Of a stretch of 64,000 nucleotides of DNA, positions 16,266-24,350 are shown in pieces. The DNA is from JAKZVK01 sp965248255 (GTDB taxonomy: Bacteria; Acidobacteriota; Terriglobia; Bryobacterales; UBA6623), in assembly GCA_965248255.1 (NCBI GenBank), contig CBDFIW010000003.1, positions 806,001 to 870,000 on the forward strand. The letters are read 5' to 3'. Each line of letters starts with the position of its first letter. Positions within the stretch are counted from its first letter, which is position 1. Made by a program: the position numbers and the translations under genes. The notes below the pieces were generated by a model that made no database searches, was not told the DNA's origin, and saw nothing but the letters and a program-made list of their open reading frames with translations.

Positions 16266-18764
16266 CTACTCGGCAGCCTCGGCTTGGCGTTTCAGTAATC
16301 TCTGTCTTGCATCGGCGTAGAGGTTCTGGATGTCTCTTTTCTCGGCCTCGGTGTTCCACGGGCCGGTGGTCATGGCTTGATCGAGGACCTTGTCGAGGCG
16401 ATCGATGAGGTACTGTGCGCCTTCTTTCGAGCGGATCGGCTTGCCGTTGACGATGACCCGGACGGGCATCGTAGCCGCGAAGGGGAAGGCCCGGCGGATG
16501 GGGTGGCGGGCGTACTGGGCGCGGGTGCGGACGGCGAACCAACCGCTGCCGTCGATGGTGATCTTCTCGTCGAGCGTGGCGATGCGGGGCTGATCACTCG
16601 GTTCCAGCGTCGCCACCACCTTGTTGTTGAACAACAGCTCGATCTGCTCGATCGGCATGATCGAGCGCACTTCGGCGACGGCGTGCAGTTCGTGACTCCC
16701 GGCCGGCAACTCAATCTTGTCGCCCGGGTCCTTGCCGTTGACCGTGAAGTAGATCAACGGTCCCGCGCTCACGAAACTGCGGCCGGCGCGAAAGTCGGCG
16801 ATCCATCTGTCGTAGTCGAGTTCCTTGCTGGTCTTCACGTATACGCGGTTCGAGCCGACGATGTAGCTGCGGTAGAAGTTCCCGAACGCGTCCTCGCCGG
16901 CCGAGGCGACCACGTCGTAGCCGCAGTTCCAAGCGTGGTAGAGCGGCTCCATCCCGCCGATGGAATTGACCTCGACGAAATCCACTGTTTCAAGAGCGAC
17001 GTCAACGGGGAAGTTGCGTCCCGCGCCGTGCGCATAACCCGCCAGCGCCCCCTGGGCCCGCGCCACTCGATTGGCCGTCGTGTTGGACGGATGAAGGCTC
17101 GCCACGACCGTGTTTTGATAGCCCACGTAGTCGGGGATGACGTAGTGCTCCTTCAGATTCAAGAACGCCCCGTGCCCCCAGAAAGGGGGGTGGTACTCCT
17201 GGTTGTGATACAGAATGCGCTCCTTCGTTGAAACCGGGTCGGGCTTGCCCGTGAAGTGAGCGATGTCGGGGATGCGCTGTTCTTTGTTACAGATCAAGTT
17301 GTTGAGCACGTGGATGTCTTCGGCGTCACCCTGGAACATCATCGTTTCGGGCGGGTTGTAGTAAACGCCCGAGTAGTTCATGTGGAAGTGGTTCGCGCCG
17401 TCCCACCAGCCTTTGTCACGGGCTTTGTCGAGCCGCTCCAGCCTCACGGTGATCGATGCAGGCTGATCTCCACGAACCGTGACCTCGCTGTCCAAGGGAA
17501 TGAACTCAAAGCCCTTGGCGACGCTGAGCGTCGTCTTGCCGGGCGGGAGGTCGATCTCGAACTCGCCGTCGGTGTGAAAGAAGTGATACTCTTCTTCGTC
17601 CACGTGGTCGTACATGATCCAGTCGACCCGCAGCCAGCTCTCTTGCGGTGCGTACGACCGCCCGTCCGCGGCGTTCAAGTGGACGCGCGCCGCCGTAGGC
17701 CGGCCCGTTTCGGCATCGATGATCTTTACCCGCAGCTTGCCCATCGGCCGCTTGTAGACCAGCTTGTCGGTCTTGATCTGCTCTAGCTTCCCGCCAAACC
17801 AATGAAACAGCCACAGTGTTGTGTCGCCGGTTTCGTTCGAGATGAATGCGATCCTGTTGCCGTCGGGCGACCAGCGCGGACTGGTGCGGTCGAAGTCGCC
17901 GTATGTGAGCGGGAAGGCGTCGCCGCCTTTCGGGGGCATCGCCCAGAGCTGCTGCCACTGGCGACCGAGGTACGAGCTGTAGACCATCTTGGCGCCATCG
18001 GGTGAGATCGACGGTCGCGCGCGCCAGGTCGTCTCCTCGTAGTGGAAGCGTTTCATCGCGGCGTCGGGCTCGGCCTTCATCCAGTAGAAGCCGCCTGAGC
18101 CGTGCTTGTTGTGGCGGTTGGTGATGAAGATCAGTTCTTTGCCGTCGGGCGTCCAGGTGGGGTGCAGATGGATGGCCCACTCCCCGTAATAGACCGTTCG
18201 CGGGATCAACTCGAAGTCTTTCGTGACGGCGTACGGCTCGCCCATCGTGCCGTTTGAGAAGTCCATCATCCAAATGTTGTAACGGCCCTGTGGGCGACTG
18301 GAAACGAACGCGAGTCTCGCTCCGTCGGGCGACCATTCCGGCTCGACGTTGATCGAAACGCCCGAGGTGAGCTGCTTGACGTTGCCGGTTTCGAGGTCAA
18401 GCAACTTGAGATGGATCTCTTCGTTGATCTCCGACGTATAGGCTAGGTAGCGGCCACTCGGATGCCAGTTGGGCATCGAGTCGTAGGCGGCTCCGGTGGT
18501 CAGCTCATACGCGGCGGTTTCGCCCATGCTGATCTTCCAGATTGAACCCTTCATGCCGAAGGCGATCTGTTTGCCGTCGGGTGACCAGGTCGGGTAGTTC
18601 GGTCCGTTCGTGATTTGCGGCAAGTAGCACTCGAGGATGTAGGGCTCGCCGGTCATGATGTTGGAGAAAACACGACGGCGGGTCTGAGGCTGGGCTTGGG
18701 GGACGACCAAGAGGGCCGCTAGGAGAGCACTGAAGATGAAACTAAGAGCACGGGTTCGATTCAT
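16266..18764 (-). CDS. PD40 beta-propeller fused to CehA/McbA-type metallohydrolase
   Basis: This is an 832-residue exported protein with a Sec signal (RALSFIFSALLAALLVVPQAQPQ). Residues about 40-340 contain TolB/PD40 repeats, each with the core WSPDGKQIAF-like motif (PTWSPDGKQ, PNWHPSGRY, PEWSPDGAR, PTWTPDGKE, PRWSPDGNR). After a carboxypeptidase-regulatory-like segment, the C-terminal half resembles the PHP-like CehA/McbA hydrolases (WDGANHFHMNYSG, HVLNNLICNKEQ, GYAHGAGRNFPVD, VASAGEDAFGN). CehA and McbA hydrolyse carbamate esters, but most members have unknown substrates. The gene lies between acetamidase 2 and creatininase on the same strand. Confidence 0.78.
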   Translation of the reverse strand: MNRTRALSFIFSALLAALLVVPQAQPQTRRRVFSNIMTGEPYILECYLPQITNGPNYPTWSPDGKQIAFGMKGSIWKISMGETAAYELTTGAAYDSMPNWHPSGRYLAYTSEINEEIHLKLLDLETGNVKQLTSGVSINVEPEWSPDGARLAFVSSRPQGRYNIWMMDFSNGTMGEPYAVTKDFELIPRTVYYGEWAIHLHPTWTPDGKELIFITNRHNKHGSGGFYWMKAEPDAAMKRFHYEETTWRARPSISPDGAKMVYSSYLGRQWQQLWAMPPKGGDAFPLTYGDFDRTSPRWSPDGNRIAFISNETGDTTLWLFHWFGGKLEQIKTDKLVYKRPMGKLRVKIIDAETGRPTAARVHLNAADGRSYAPQESWLRVDWIMYDHVDEEEYHFFHTDGEFEIDLPPGKTTLSVAKGFEFIPLDSEVTVRGDQPASITVRLERLDKARDKGWWDGANHFHMNYSGVYYNPPETMMFQGDAEDIHVLNNLICNKEQRIPDIAHFTGKPDPVSTKERILYHNQEYHPPFWGHGAFLNLKEHYVIPDYVGYQNTVVASLHPSNTTANRVARAQGALAGYAHGAGRNFPVDVALETVDFVEVNSIGGMEPLYHAWNCGYDVVASAGEDAFGNFYRSYIVGSNRVYVKTSKELDYDRWIADFRAGRSFVSAGPLIYFTVNGKDPGDKIELPAGSHELHAVAEVRSIMPIEQIELLFNNKVVATLEPSDQPRIATLDEKITIDGSGWFAVRTRAQYARHPIRRAFPFAATMPVRVIVNGKPIRSKEGAQYLIDRLDKVLDQAMTTGPWNTEAEKRDIQNLYADARQRLLKRQAEAAE

Positions 18765-18864
18765 AGGAATTGATCCTGCAAGGAATTCTGACGTGATGGG
18801 AAGAACTGTCCAAGGCAGTGTTGTTGTTTCCTCTGAAGCCGGTTGTTGGTGTTTCGCTGCTGTT

Positions 18865-18980
18865 CCATCGCCCCTTCAGGGCTCCCAATCGCAGAGGGAT
18901 CGGCTACCTGGGGTTCCGCCTGTTGCCTGCGCCCCAGGCTAACATCCAACGCCGCTTCGCGGCTTCTCCTGGGGCGATGG
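18865..18980. repeat. 116-bp palindromic element with nested hairpins
   Basis: The element is bounded by perfect 10-bp inverted repeats, CCATCGCCCC at 18865-18874 and GGGGCGATGG at 18971-18980. Inside are CCTGGGG/CCCCAGG (18907-18913 and 18932-18938) and a tight hairpin GCCGC-TTC-GCGGC (18951-18963). It occupies the 334-bp gap between acetamidase 2 and the PD40 protein, where I see no gene. A 15-base core, TCGCCCCTTCAGGGC, recurs near 21290. I read it as a REP/MITE-like structured repeat. It could act as a transcript-processing or attenuation structure. Confidence 0.6.
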
Positions 18981-19076
18981 TGTACTCGTTTTCGAGAGAT
19001 TCCGTTGGTGGTGCGCAAGAGCCGAGCACGGCCCGTCACAAGCGTGTAATACCTCCTGTGGCCGGCACTTCGAGGT

Positions 19077-19101
19077 GCGGGCAAGGCACGCCGAGCCCCT
19101 A
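19077..19101 (-). repeat. Degenerate copy of the REP-type palindrome
   Basis: The sequence GCGGGCAAGGCACGCCGAGC followed by CCCTAAA is a decayed copy of the family consensus GGGCACGGCATGCCGTGCCC plus CCTACA. On the minus strand its TAGGGGC edge supplies the TAG stop codon of acetamidase 2. Confidence 0.5.
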
Positions 19102-20193
19102 AATGCTGTCTTGAAGCGCGTGGCACCTGGCCGGCACATACTTCTTCGGTATCAACGTCACCGTCGTCGTCCAATACGTACCGATCTTGTGCGAAACGAT
19201 CGAGCCCATCAGCATGTGGGCTTCCCACTTCGTCAGGCCGCACTCCTCGCGCAGCCAACGAATCATGTCGGAGTTGGCTTCCCGCAGGCGCGAGTCGGTG
19301 TCGGCCTCTTCGGACGGGTTGCTGACGATCGACGCGATGTACTTGTCGTTGACGAGCCGCGGGCCGGTCAGGTTCTTATTCTTCACCACGCGTACCGTGA
19401 ACTGGACATCGAGCGACGTCTCGATACCCGCGCCGAAGCCCTCACCATCCCCTTGCGCCCCGTGGCCGTCGCCCAGATACAGGTACGCACCCTTGTGGTA
19501 CACGGGGAAATACAGCGTGGCTCCCTCCTCCACGTCGTTGTAATCCATATTCCCGCCGTGGGTCGAGGTCGGGCTATAGGGCTCGTGCCCTTCGTCCGGC
19601 TCGCCGACGCCGATCGTGCCGAGCATCGGCCGCACTGGGATCTCGATCTTCCAATCCGAGCGCATCTCGGGCTTCAAGCGCGGGCTCGTGGTCAGCTTCT
19701 CTAGGTCGATATCCCATGGGACCAGATCCCCCCGCTCCGGGCGCACCGCATCCATGCCGAAGATCGGCTCGCGCGCGTTCTCGGTGTCGTCGGGCTTGAT
19801 ACGCGCGTCGGGAATGCCCGAGGTCGTATAGCCGTAGTTGCGGTTGACGCGCACCTTGTCGAGGTGGACTTCGAGCGCATCGCCCGGCTCCGCCCCCTCG
19901 ACGTAGAACGGCCCGAAGAGCGGATTACCGCCTTCCGGGCTCTGGTACGGGTGCTTGACGTGGTGGATGCCTTTCTGATCGCCACCACCCGAGTCCCATG
20001 TGCGCGTGATGACGGTGTCGCCGGACTTTAGACGCAGGATAGGCTCCTTCCCGGCCACCAGATTTCGCGAGTGGTGGTTCGGGAAGATCTCATGGGTTTC
20101 GGCGCACAGCGGGCCGGCGGACCCCGCCATCGTCGCCGCAAAGAGAACGAGGACGGGCACGGCATGCCGTGCCCCTACATTCAATCGTTTCAC
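19099..20193 (-). CDS. Acetamidase/formamidase family protein 2, exported
   Basis: This is a 364-residue putative amide hydrolase. Family features are HEIFPNHHSRN, the conserved RTWDSGG, GNPLFGPFYVEGAEPGD, GGNMDYNDVEEGATLYFPV and LYLGDGHGAQGDGEG. Family members release ammonia from formamide or acetamide; the true substrate is unknown. The start is a GTG at 20193 whose last two bases overlap the TGA stop of acetamidase 1 (GTGA), with GGAGGT six bases upstream. This indicates translational coupling. The signal peptide is unusual because codons 6-14 (VGARHAVPV) are read from a REP-type palindrome. The stop codon also falls in a decayed REP copy. Confidence 0.85.
   Translation of the reverse strand: MKRLNVGARHAVPVLVLFAATMAGSAGPLCAETHEIFPNHHSRNLVAGKEPILRLKSGDTVITRTWDSGGGDQKGIHHVKHPYQSPEGGNPLFGPFYVEGAEPGDALEVHLDKVRVNRNYGYTTSGIPDARIKPDDTENAREPIFGMDAVRPERGDLVPWDIDLEKLTTSPRLKPEMRSDWKIEIPVRPMLGTIGVGEPDEGHEPYSPTSTHGGNMDYNDVEEGATLYFPVYHKGAYLYLGDGHGAQGDGEGFGAGIETSLDVQFTVRVVKNKNLTGPRLVNDKYIASIVSNPSEEADTDSRLREANSDMIRWLREECGLTKWEAHMLMGSIVSHKIGTYWTTTVTLIPKKYVPARCHALQDSI
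20155..20179 (-). repeat. REP-type palindrome inside a signal-peptide coding region
   Basis: GGGCACGGCATGCCGTGCCC (20155-20174) is a perfect 20-base palindrome followed by CTACA. It is identical to copies at 21422 and 22790. Here it lies inside the reading frame of acetamidase 2, a few codons after the GTG start. Confidence 0.85.
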
Positions 20194-21254
20194 TGCTGAC
20201 CTCCAAACGTGTGGCACTTCGGTGGCAGATACTTCTTCGCCATCAGTGTGGCGATGCTTCCGTAGTAGGTCACGATCTTGTGCTCGACCACCGAACCAAG
20301 CAGCATGTGCACTTCCGGCGACGTCAGCCCACACTCGTCCTGAAGCCAATGCAACATGCCGGAGTTCGCCGAGCGCACGCCCATGTCCATGTTGCTTCTA
20401 AACTCCGGTTGGCTGGCGATCGAGACGAGGTACTCGTCGTTGATCAGCCTTGGTATGCGGAGGCGTTTGCCCTTGTGTAACTTGACCGTGAACTCGACGT
20501 CCATCGACGTTTCAACGCCAGCGCCGAAGCCCTCACCATCGCCTTGCAACGCGTGGCCATCGCCGACGTAGAGGTAAGCATCGTCGGCGAACACCGGCAA
20601 GAGAACCGTCGAGCCTTCGACGATGTCGTTGTAGTCCATGTTACCGCCGTAGTCGCCCGACGGACCTGAGGTCCGCACCTGATCGCCCGCGGGAGCCGGT
20701 GCCACCCCAATGCACCCCAGCATCGGCCGCGCCGGCAGCTCCATCTTCCAGCCGGATGTGTCCTGCGGCCGGAAGCGCGGCGTCACCGTTTTCTTTTCGA
20801 GATCGATGTCCCAAGGGATCAGCGTACCCCGTCCAGGCCGCACTTTCCCCATGCCATAGTTCGTATCGTGAATCTTCTCGCCTGGGTTCAGGATACCCTG
20901 CTGCACTGAAAAACCCGTATAACCATCCTTGCGGTTCATACGGATCTTGTCGATGTGGACTTCGAGCGTATCGCCGTACGCAGCGCTTTCAATATAGAAC
21001 GGCCCCATCAGCGGGTTGCCGCGCGACGGATACCTGTAGGGGTGTTCGATATGCCACACCCCGTCAGCGTCCTTGCCGCCGGAATCCCACGTCCGGGTCT
21101 TCACCGTGTCGCCGGATTTGATACGTGCAACCGGCTCTTTATCCGCAGAGAAGACCTGCGAGTGGTGGTCGGGATAGACTTCGTGGACAGCGGCAACGGC
21201 GAGTGGAAATAGCCGGCTAGCGAGTAGGATGCAAACAAACAAAACCAACCGCAT
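20190..21254 (-). CDS. Acetamidase/formamidase family protein 1, exported
   Basis: This is a 354-residue paralogue of the next gene, with a normal Sec signal (RLVLFVCILLASRLFPLAVAA). It shows VHEVYPDHHSQV, RTWDSGG, GNPLMGPFYIES, GGNMDYNDIVEGSTVLLPV and LYVGDGHALQGDGEG, as expected for the acetamidase/formamidase family. The substrate is unknown; a periplasmic amide releasing ammonia is the natural guess. AAAGGA lies about 13 bases before the ATG at 21254. The stop overlaps the GTG of acetamidase 2. The pair looks like a tandem duplication that has diverged. Confidence 0.86.
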   Translation of the reverse strand: MRLVLFVCILLASRLFPLAVAAVHEVYPDHHSQVFSADKEPVARIKSGDTVKTRTWDSGGKDADGVWHIEHPYRYPSRGNPLMGPFYIESAAYGDTLEVHIDKIRMNRKDGYTGFSVQQGILNPGEKIHDTNYGMGKVRPGRGTLIPWDIDLEKKTVTPRFRPQDTSGWKMELPARPMLGCIGVAPAPAGDQVRTSGPSGDYGGNMDYNDIVEGSTVLLPVFADDAYLYVGDGHALQGDGEGFGAGVETSMDVEFTVKLHKGKRLRIPRLINDEYLVSIASQPEFRSNMDMGVRSANSGMLHWLQDECGLTSPEVHMLLGSVVEHKIVTYYGSIATLMAKKYLPPKCHTFGGQQ

Positions 21255-21292
21255 GGTCGGAATTCCTTTCGATGGTTCCGAGGAGGGGGTTC

Positions 21293-21441
21293 GCCCCTTC
21301 AGGGCCACGACCGTGAGGGAGCGTTGAGGACGCTCTGCCCGCCTCGGGAAGCACGCTCCGAAACGTAGGGGCACAGCATGCTGTGCCCGCGTCTGGGTCA
21401 AGTTGTCCGTTCAAAGCCGCCGGGCACGGCATGCCGTGCCC
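21293..21441. repeat. Cluster of palindromic repeats upstream of acetamidase 1
   Basis: The gap between the SelA-like gene 1 and acetamidase 1 holds three palindromic units. GAGCGT-TGAGG-ACGCTC lies at about 21316-21332, next to CACGACCGTGAGGGAGCG. GGGCACAGCATGCTGTGCCC lies at 21369-21388, preceded by GTAG. GGGCACGGCATGCCGTGCCC lies at 21422-21441, followed by CTACA. The last two are in opposite orientation, so they form an inverted REP pair. Confidence 0.75.
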
Positions 21442-21484
21442 CTACATTGTCCTTTGCACGGCCAACCGCCAGCGCGTTTCCAAG

Positions 21485-22747
21485 CTACGTGCTCTTACTC
21501 ACACCCTGCAGCAACTCCGTGATACCCCGGACCGCGAAAATCTCGTCGCCGTCTCGCATGCACTGCGTCGTCAGACCGGCCTGCGGCTCGTCCCCGCCGC
21601 CGTTGATCAGGATGCGCGGCCCGCCCTCGCGAAGGCGTTTGGAAAGCTCGCCCCCGGATAGCGGAATCACGGTCTTGTCCCAACTGAAGTACACGTTGTT
21701 GTAACCCTGCGTATTGTCTTTACACTCAGCTTGCATGCTGGGCAGTTCATTGAGACGGTCGGCGACGTACTGCGCCTTTTTGTTCCAGCCCTCGGCGACG
21801 GCGTCGTGGTCAAGTGCTGCATACCGCCGAACCGCGGCCACGAGTCCCATGATCTCTTCCTTGCCGACCTTCATCCCCCGTCCGACGGACTTGTTCGGCG
21901 AATGGTTGAGTGTGGCTGCTTCGATTAGGTCCTTGCGCCCGGCGAGAATGCCGGAAGACTGCGGCCCGCGCAGCCCCTTGCCTCCACTGATCACGACCAG
22001 GTCGGCGCCGGCCCTCGAGTAGCGCGTCATGATGTCGCTCGGCGGCAGTTCCGATGCCGCATCCACCAGCACCGGCACGCCGTGCTGCTTGCCGATCTCG
22101 ATCAACTCCTCGGGCATCAACGTACCCGGCGGATTGTTCTGCTGCCGGTAGACACGCGCCAGTACGGCGATCATCGCCGTCTTGTCACTGATCTTGTCGA
22201 TCAGCCCTTGTTTCGTGTCCGCATCGACGATCTTCATCCCTGCGGCACGGTAGGCGCGATCGTAGTTGAATCGCTGCTGCGTCTGAGTCAGACACTCGAC
22301 CTTCTCCCATCTGGGATGTGGCAAGGCGTCGACCTTCTCCGGGTCGGTACCGGTCAGACACGCCGCGGCACCGAGCAGCATGGCCGAGAACGAACCGGCG
22401 CTTACCACGGCCGCCTCGGCCTCCATCACGCCGGCGATATAGTCACCCGCCGCCTTGTTCAAGGCGTGCATGTCGATGAAGTAGTCGTTGGCCTCGACCA
22501 TCGCGCGCATGACTTCCGCGGGCATGCGAGACCCGCCGATCACCGTGTTGTGTCCCTGGCAGCTCAGAAAGGGTCGCAGATCCAACCAGCGGCTGTAGAT
22601 ACTCTCCTCACCCCAAGCGCCGGGTTCCTTCAGGCGTGACGCGGCCGTGCCACAGGCCGCAGCCAAGCCGCTTAGCGCGGCCATCAGTCCGCGGCGCGTG
22701 AGCTGTACTGCTGATAGCTTGTTTGATTCCTTCGGTTGATGATCCAT
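21485..22747 (-). CDS. SelA-like PLP-dependent enzyme 1 with Tat signal
   Basis: This is a 420-residue fold-type I PLP enzyme of the SelA/D-glucosaminate-6-phosphate ammonia-lyase group. The Schiff-base lysine is in VVISGGKGLRGPQSSGIL, and VLVDAASELPP supplies the PLP-ring Asp. Cytosolic members act on seryl-tRNA or amino sugars. This one starts with TRRGLMAALSGLAAAC, a twin-arginine signal with a Cys at residue 32, so it may be an exported lipoprotein-like enzyme. That location is unusual for a PLP enzyme and argues against a tRNA substrate. The ATG at 22747 has AGGAG upstream. It is closely related to the next gene upstream. Confidence 0.8.
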   Translation of the reverse strand: MDHQPKESNKLSAVQLTRRGLMAALSGLAAACGTAASRLKEPGAWGEESIYSRWLDLRPFLSCQGHNTVIGGSRMPAEVMRAMVEANDYFIDMHALNKAAGDYIAGVMEAEAAVVSAGSFSAMLLGAAACLTGTDPEKVDALPHPRWEKVECLTQTQQRFNYDRAYRAAGMKIVDADTKQGLIDKISDKTAMIAVLARVYRQQNNPPGTLMPEELIEIGKQHGVPVLVDAASELPPSDIMTRYSRAGADLVVISGGKGLRGPQSSGILAGRKDLIEAATLNHSPNKSVGRGMKVGKEEIMGLVAAVRRYAALDHDAVAEGWNKKAQYVADRLNELPSMQAECKDNTQGYNNVYFSWDKTVIPLSGGELSKRLREGGPRILINGGGDEPQAGLTTQCMRDGDEIFAVRGITELLQGVSKST

Positions 22748-22789
22748 GGTGATCTCCTGGTTGGCAGCCGTGTTTGCGAGTCGTGGCGC

Positions 22790-22814
22790 GGGCACGGCAT
22801 GCCGTGCCCCTACA
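22790..22814 (-). repeat. REP-type palindrome between the two SelA-like genes
   Basis: GGGCACGGCATGCCGTGCCC at 22790-22809, followed by CTACA, is identical to the copies at 20155 and 21422. It lies about 45 bp upstream of the start of SelA-like gene 1. Confidence 0.85.
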
Positions 22815-22848
22815 TCATGAATGCTGAGATTCTCGTCCGCAGGGGCGC

Positions 22849-24117
22849 TTACGTCGTTCGACCCTCGGCCAGGAAGAATTCCCGTAACCGGCGGGCGGCA
22901 AAAATCTCTTCTCCGTCCCACTGACACCGCGTCGTCATCGTGCCGCCCTCGTCGTTATCGTAGTACACGATGCGCGGCTCGCCGGCTTTGAGCTTCTCAC
23001 CAGCCTCTTTGCCTGTCAGCGGGATAATCTCTCGGTCCCAGCTCAGACTGATATCGGCGAAACCATGCGAGTTCATCTTGGATTCCGCATTCAGGCCGGG
23101 CACGTCGGCCAGCTGATCGACGACATAGCGGGTTTTCTTGTTCCAGCCCTCGATGACCGCCTCGTGGTCGAGCGAGACGTAGCGGTTGAGCGCGGCGACG
23201 AAGCCGACGATCTCTTCCTTGCCCACCTTCATCCCGCGGCCCAGAGCCGTGTTCGGTGAGTGGTTGAGTGCGGCGGCTTCAATGAGGTCCTTGCGGCCAG
23301 CAAGAATGCCCGTGGATTGAGGCCCGCGGAGCCCCTTGCCGCCACTGATGACAACCAAGTTGAAGCCGGCTGTTGTGTAGCGCGTCAGCGTGTCCACAGG
23401 CGGAAGCTCCGACGCCGCGTCAATGACAACCGGCACGCCTGCCTGCTTGCCAAGCTCAAGGAAATCGTTGGGCATCATCAAGTCCGGCTTCGGGTTGGGG
23501 TTGTTCCCCTTGCTCGCCAAGCAGGCCAGGAAAGCGGTCTTCTCGCTGATGGCGTTCGCGACTTGCTCCTTGGTCTCGAAATCGACAACCGTGGCCCCGC
23601 CGGCCCGGTAGGCGTGGTCGTACCCGAAACGGTGGGCCGTTTGCGTCAGGCACTCGACCCTTTCCCAGGTCGGGTGCGGCAAAGCCTTGACCTTCTCGGG
23701 GTCGGTTCCCGACAGACAGGCCGCCGAGGCGAGCACCATGGCGGAATACGAACCGGCCGTCACCAGCCCGGCCTCCGCGCCGGTGACCTCGGCGATGCGC
23801 CGGCCGGCGGCATCGTTCAACTCGTACATGTCAACGAAATAGTCGTTCGCCTCAGCGATCGCCCGTATGACTTCCGGCGGCATGCGCGAACCGCCTACGA
23901 TCGTCGTGTGCCCGCGGCAGGTCAGGAATGGCCGGATGCCCAACAGCCGTGTATAGATGCTGTCATGGCCCCAAGCCCTCGACCCTTCATGAAGCTTCGA
24001 GGCAGCCGTACCGCAGGCGGACGCCAGACCGGTAAGCGCGGCGATGAGGCCGCGGCGGGTCATCTCCAAGGGACTCAATCGCGGGGTTTCGGGGTCTCTG
24101 GTGAGTTCTCTGTTCAT
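22849..24117 (-). CDS. SelA-like PLP-dependent enzyme 2 with Tat signal
   Basis: This is a 422-residue paralogue of SelA-like 1. It has the same core: GGSRMPPEVIRAIAEANDYF, VVIDAASELPP, and the lysine in VVISGGKGLRGPQSTGILAG, followed by LIEAAALNHSPN. The twin-arginine signal is MTRRGLIAALTGLASAC, with Cys at residue 35. The start at 24117 is supported by GGAGGATGG just upstream. The two copies differ most in the segment before the PLP Asp (RVYRQQNNPPG against SKGNNPNPKPD), which may change substrate. It is the first enzyme gene after the TonB receptor, separated by 233 bp. Confidence 0.8.
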   Translation of the reverse strand: MNRELTRDPETPRLSPLEMTRRGLIAALTGLASACGTAASKLHEGSRAWGHDSIYTRLLGIRPFLTCRGHTTIVGGSRMPPEVIRAIAEANDYFVDMYELNDAAGRRIAEVTGAEAGLVTAGSYSAMVLASAACLSGTDPEKVKALPHPTWERVECLTQTAHRFGYDHAYRAGGATVVDFETKEQVANAISEKTAFLACLASKGNNPNPKPDLMMPNDFLELGKQAGVPVVIDAASELPPVDTLTRYTTAGFNLVVISGGKGLRGPQSTGILAGRKDLIEAAALNHSPNTALGRGMKVGKEEIVGFVAALNRYVSLDHEAVIEGWNKKTRYVVDQLADVPGLNAESKMNSHGFADISLSWDREIIPLTGKEAGEKLKAGEPRIVYYDNDEGGTMTTRCQWDGEEIFAARRLREFFLAEGRTT

Positions 24118-24350
24118 TCCATCCTCCAGCAGGAGAAGCTTAGTGAGCGAGGTCTTCGACCTCAAACCGACCAGTGCCGATTGAGAAACCGAGCCCCGAA
24201 CGCGAGTGAGGGGTCAAGAACCCGATCAGCCACCGAAAGTTGGGCACCCGTCACTGGCGTTCCGGGCTCGGCTGTTTCCGCGGCACCTTCCGGGGCTCTC
24301 AACCCCGACAGGCACTCCCGCGGAAATCATACCAAACAAAAACAAACGCG

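Noticed and set aside
18761..19258. Minus-strand ORF across the gap between acetamidase 2 and the PD40 protein
   Set aside because: Its sequence is a translation of the palindromic element and of an out-of-frame part of acetamidase 2.
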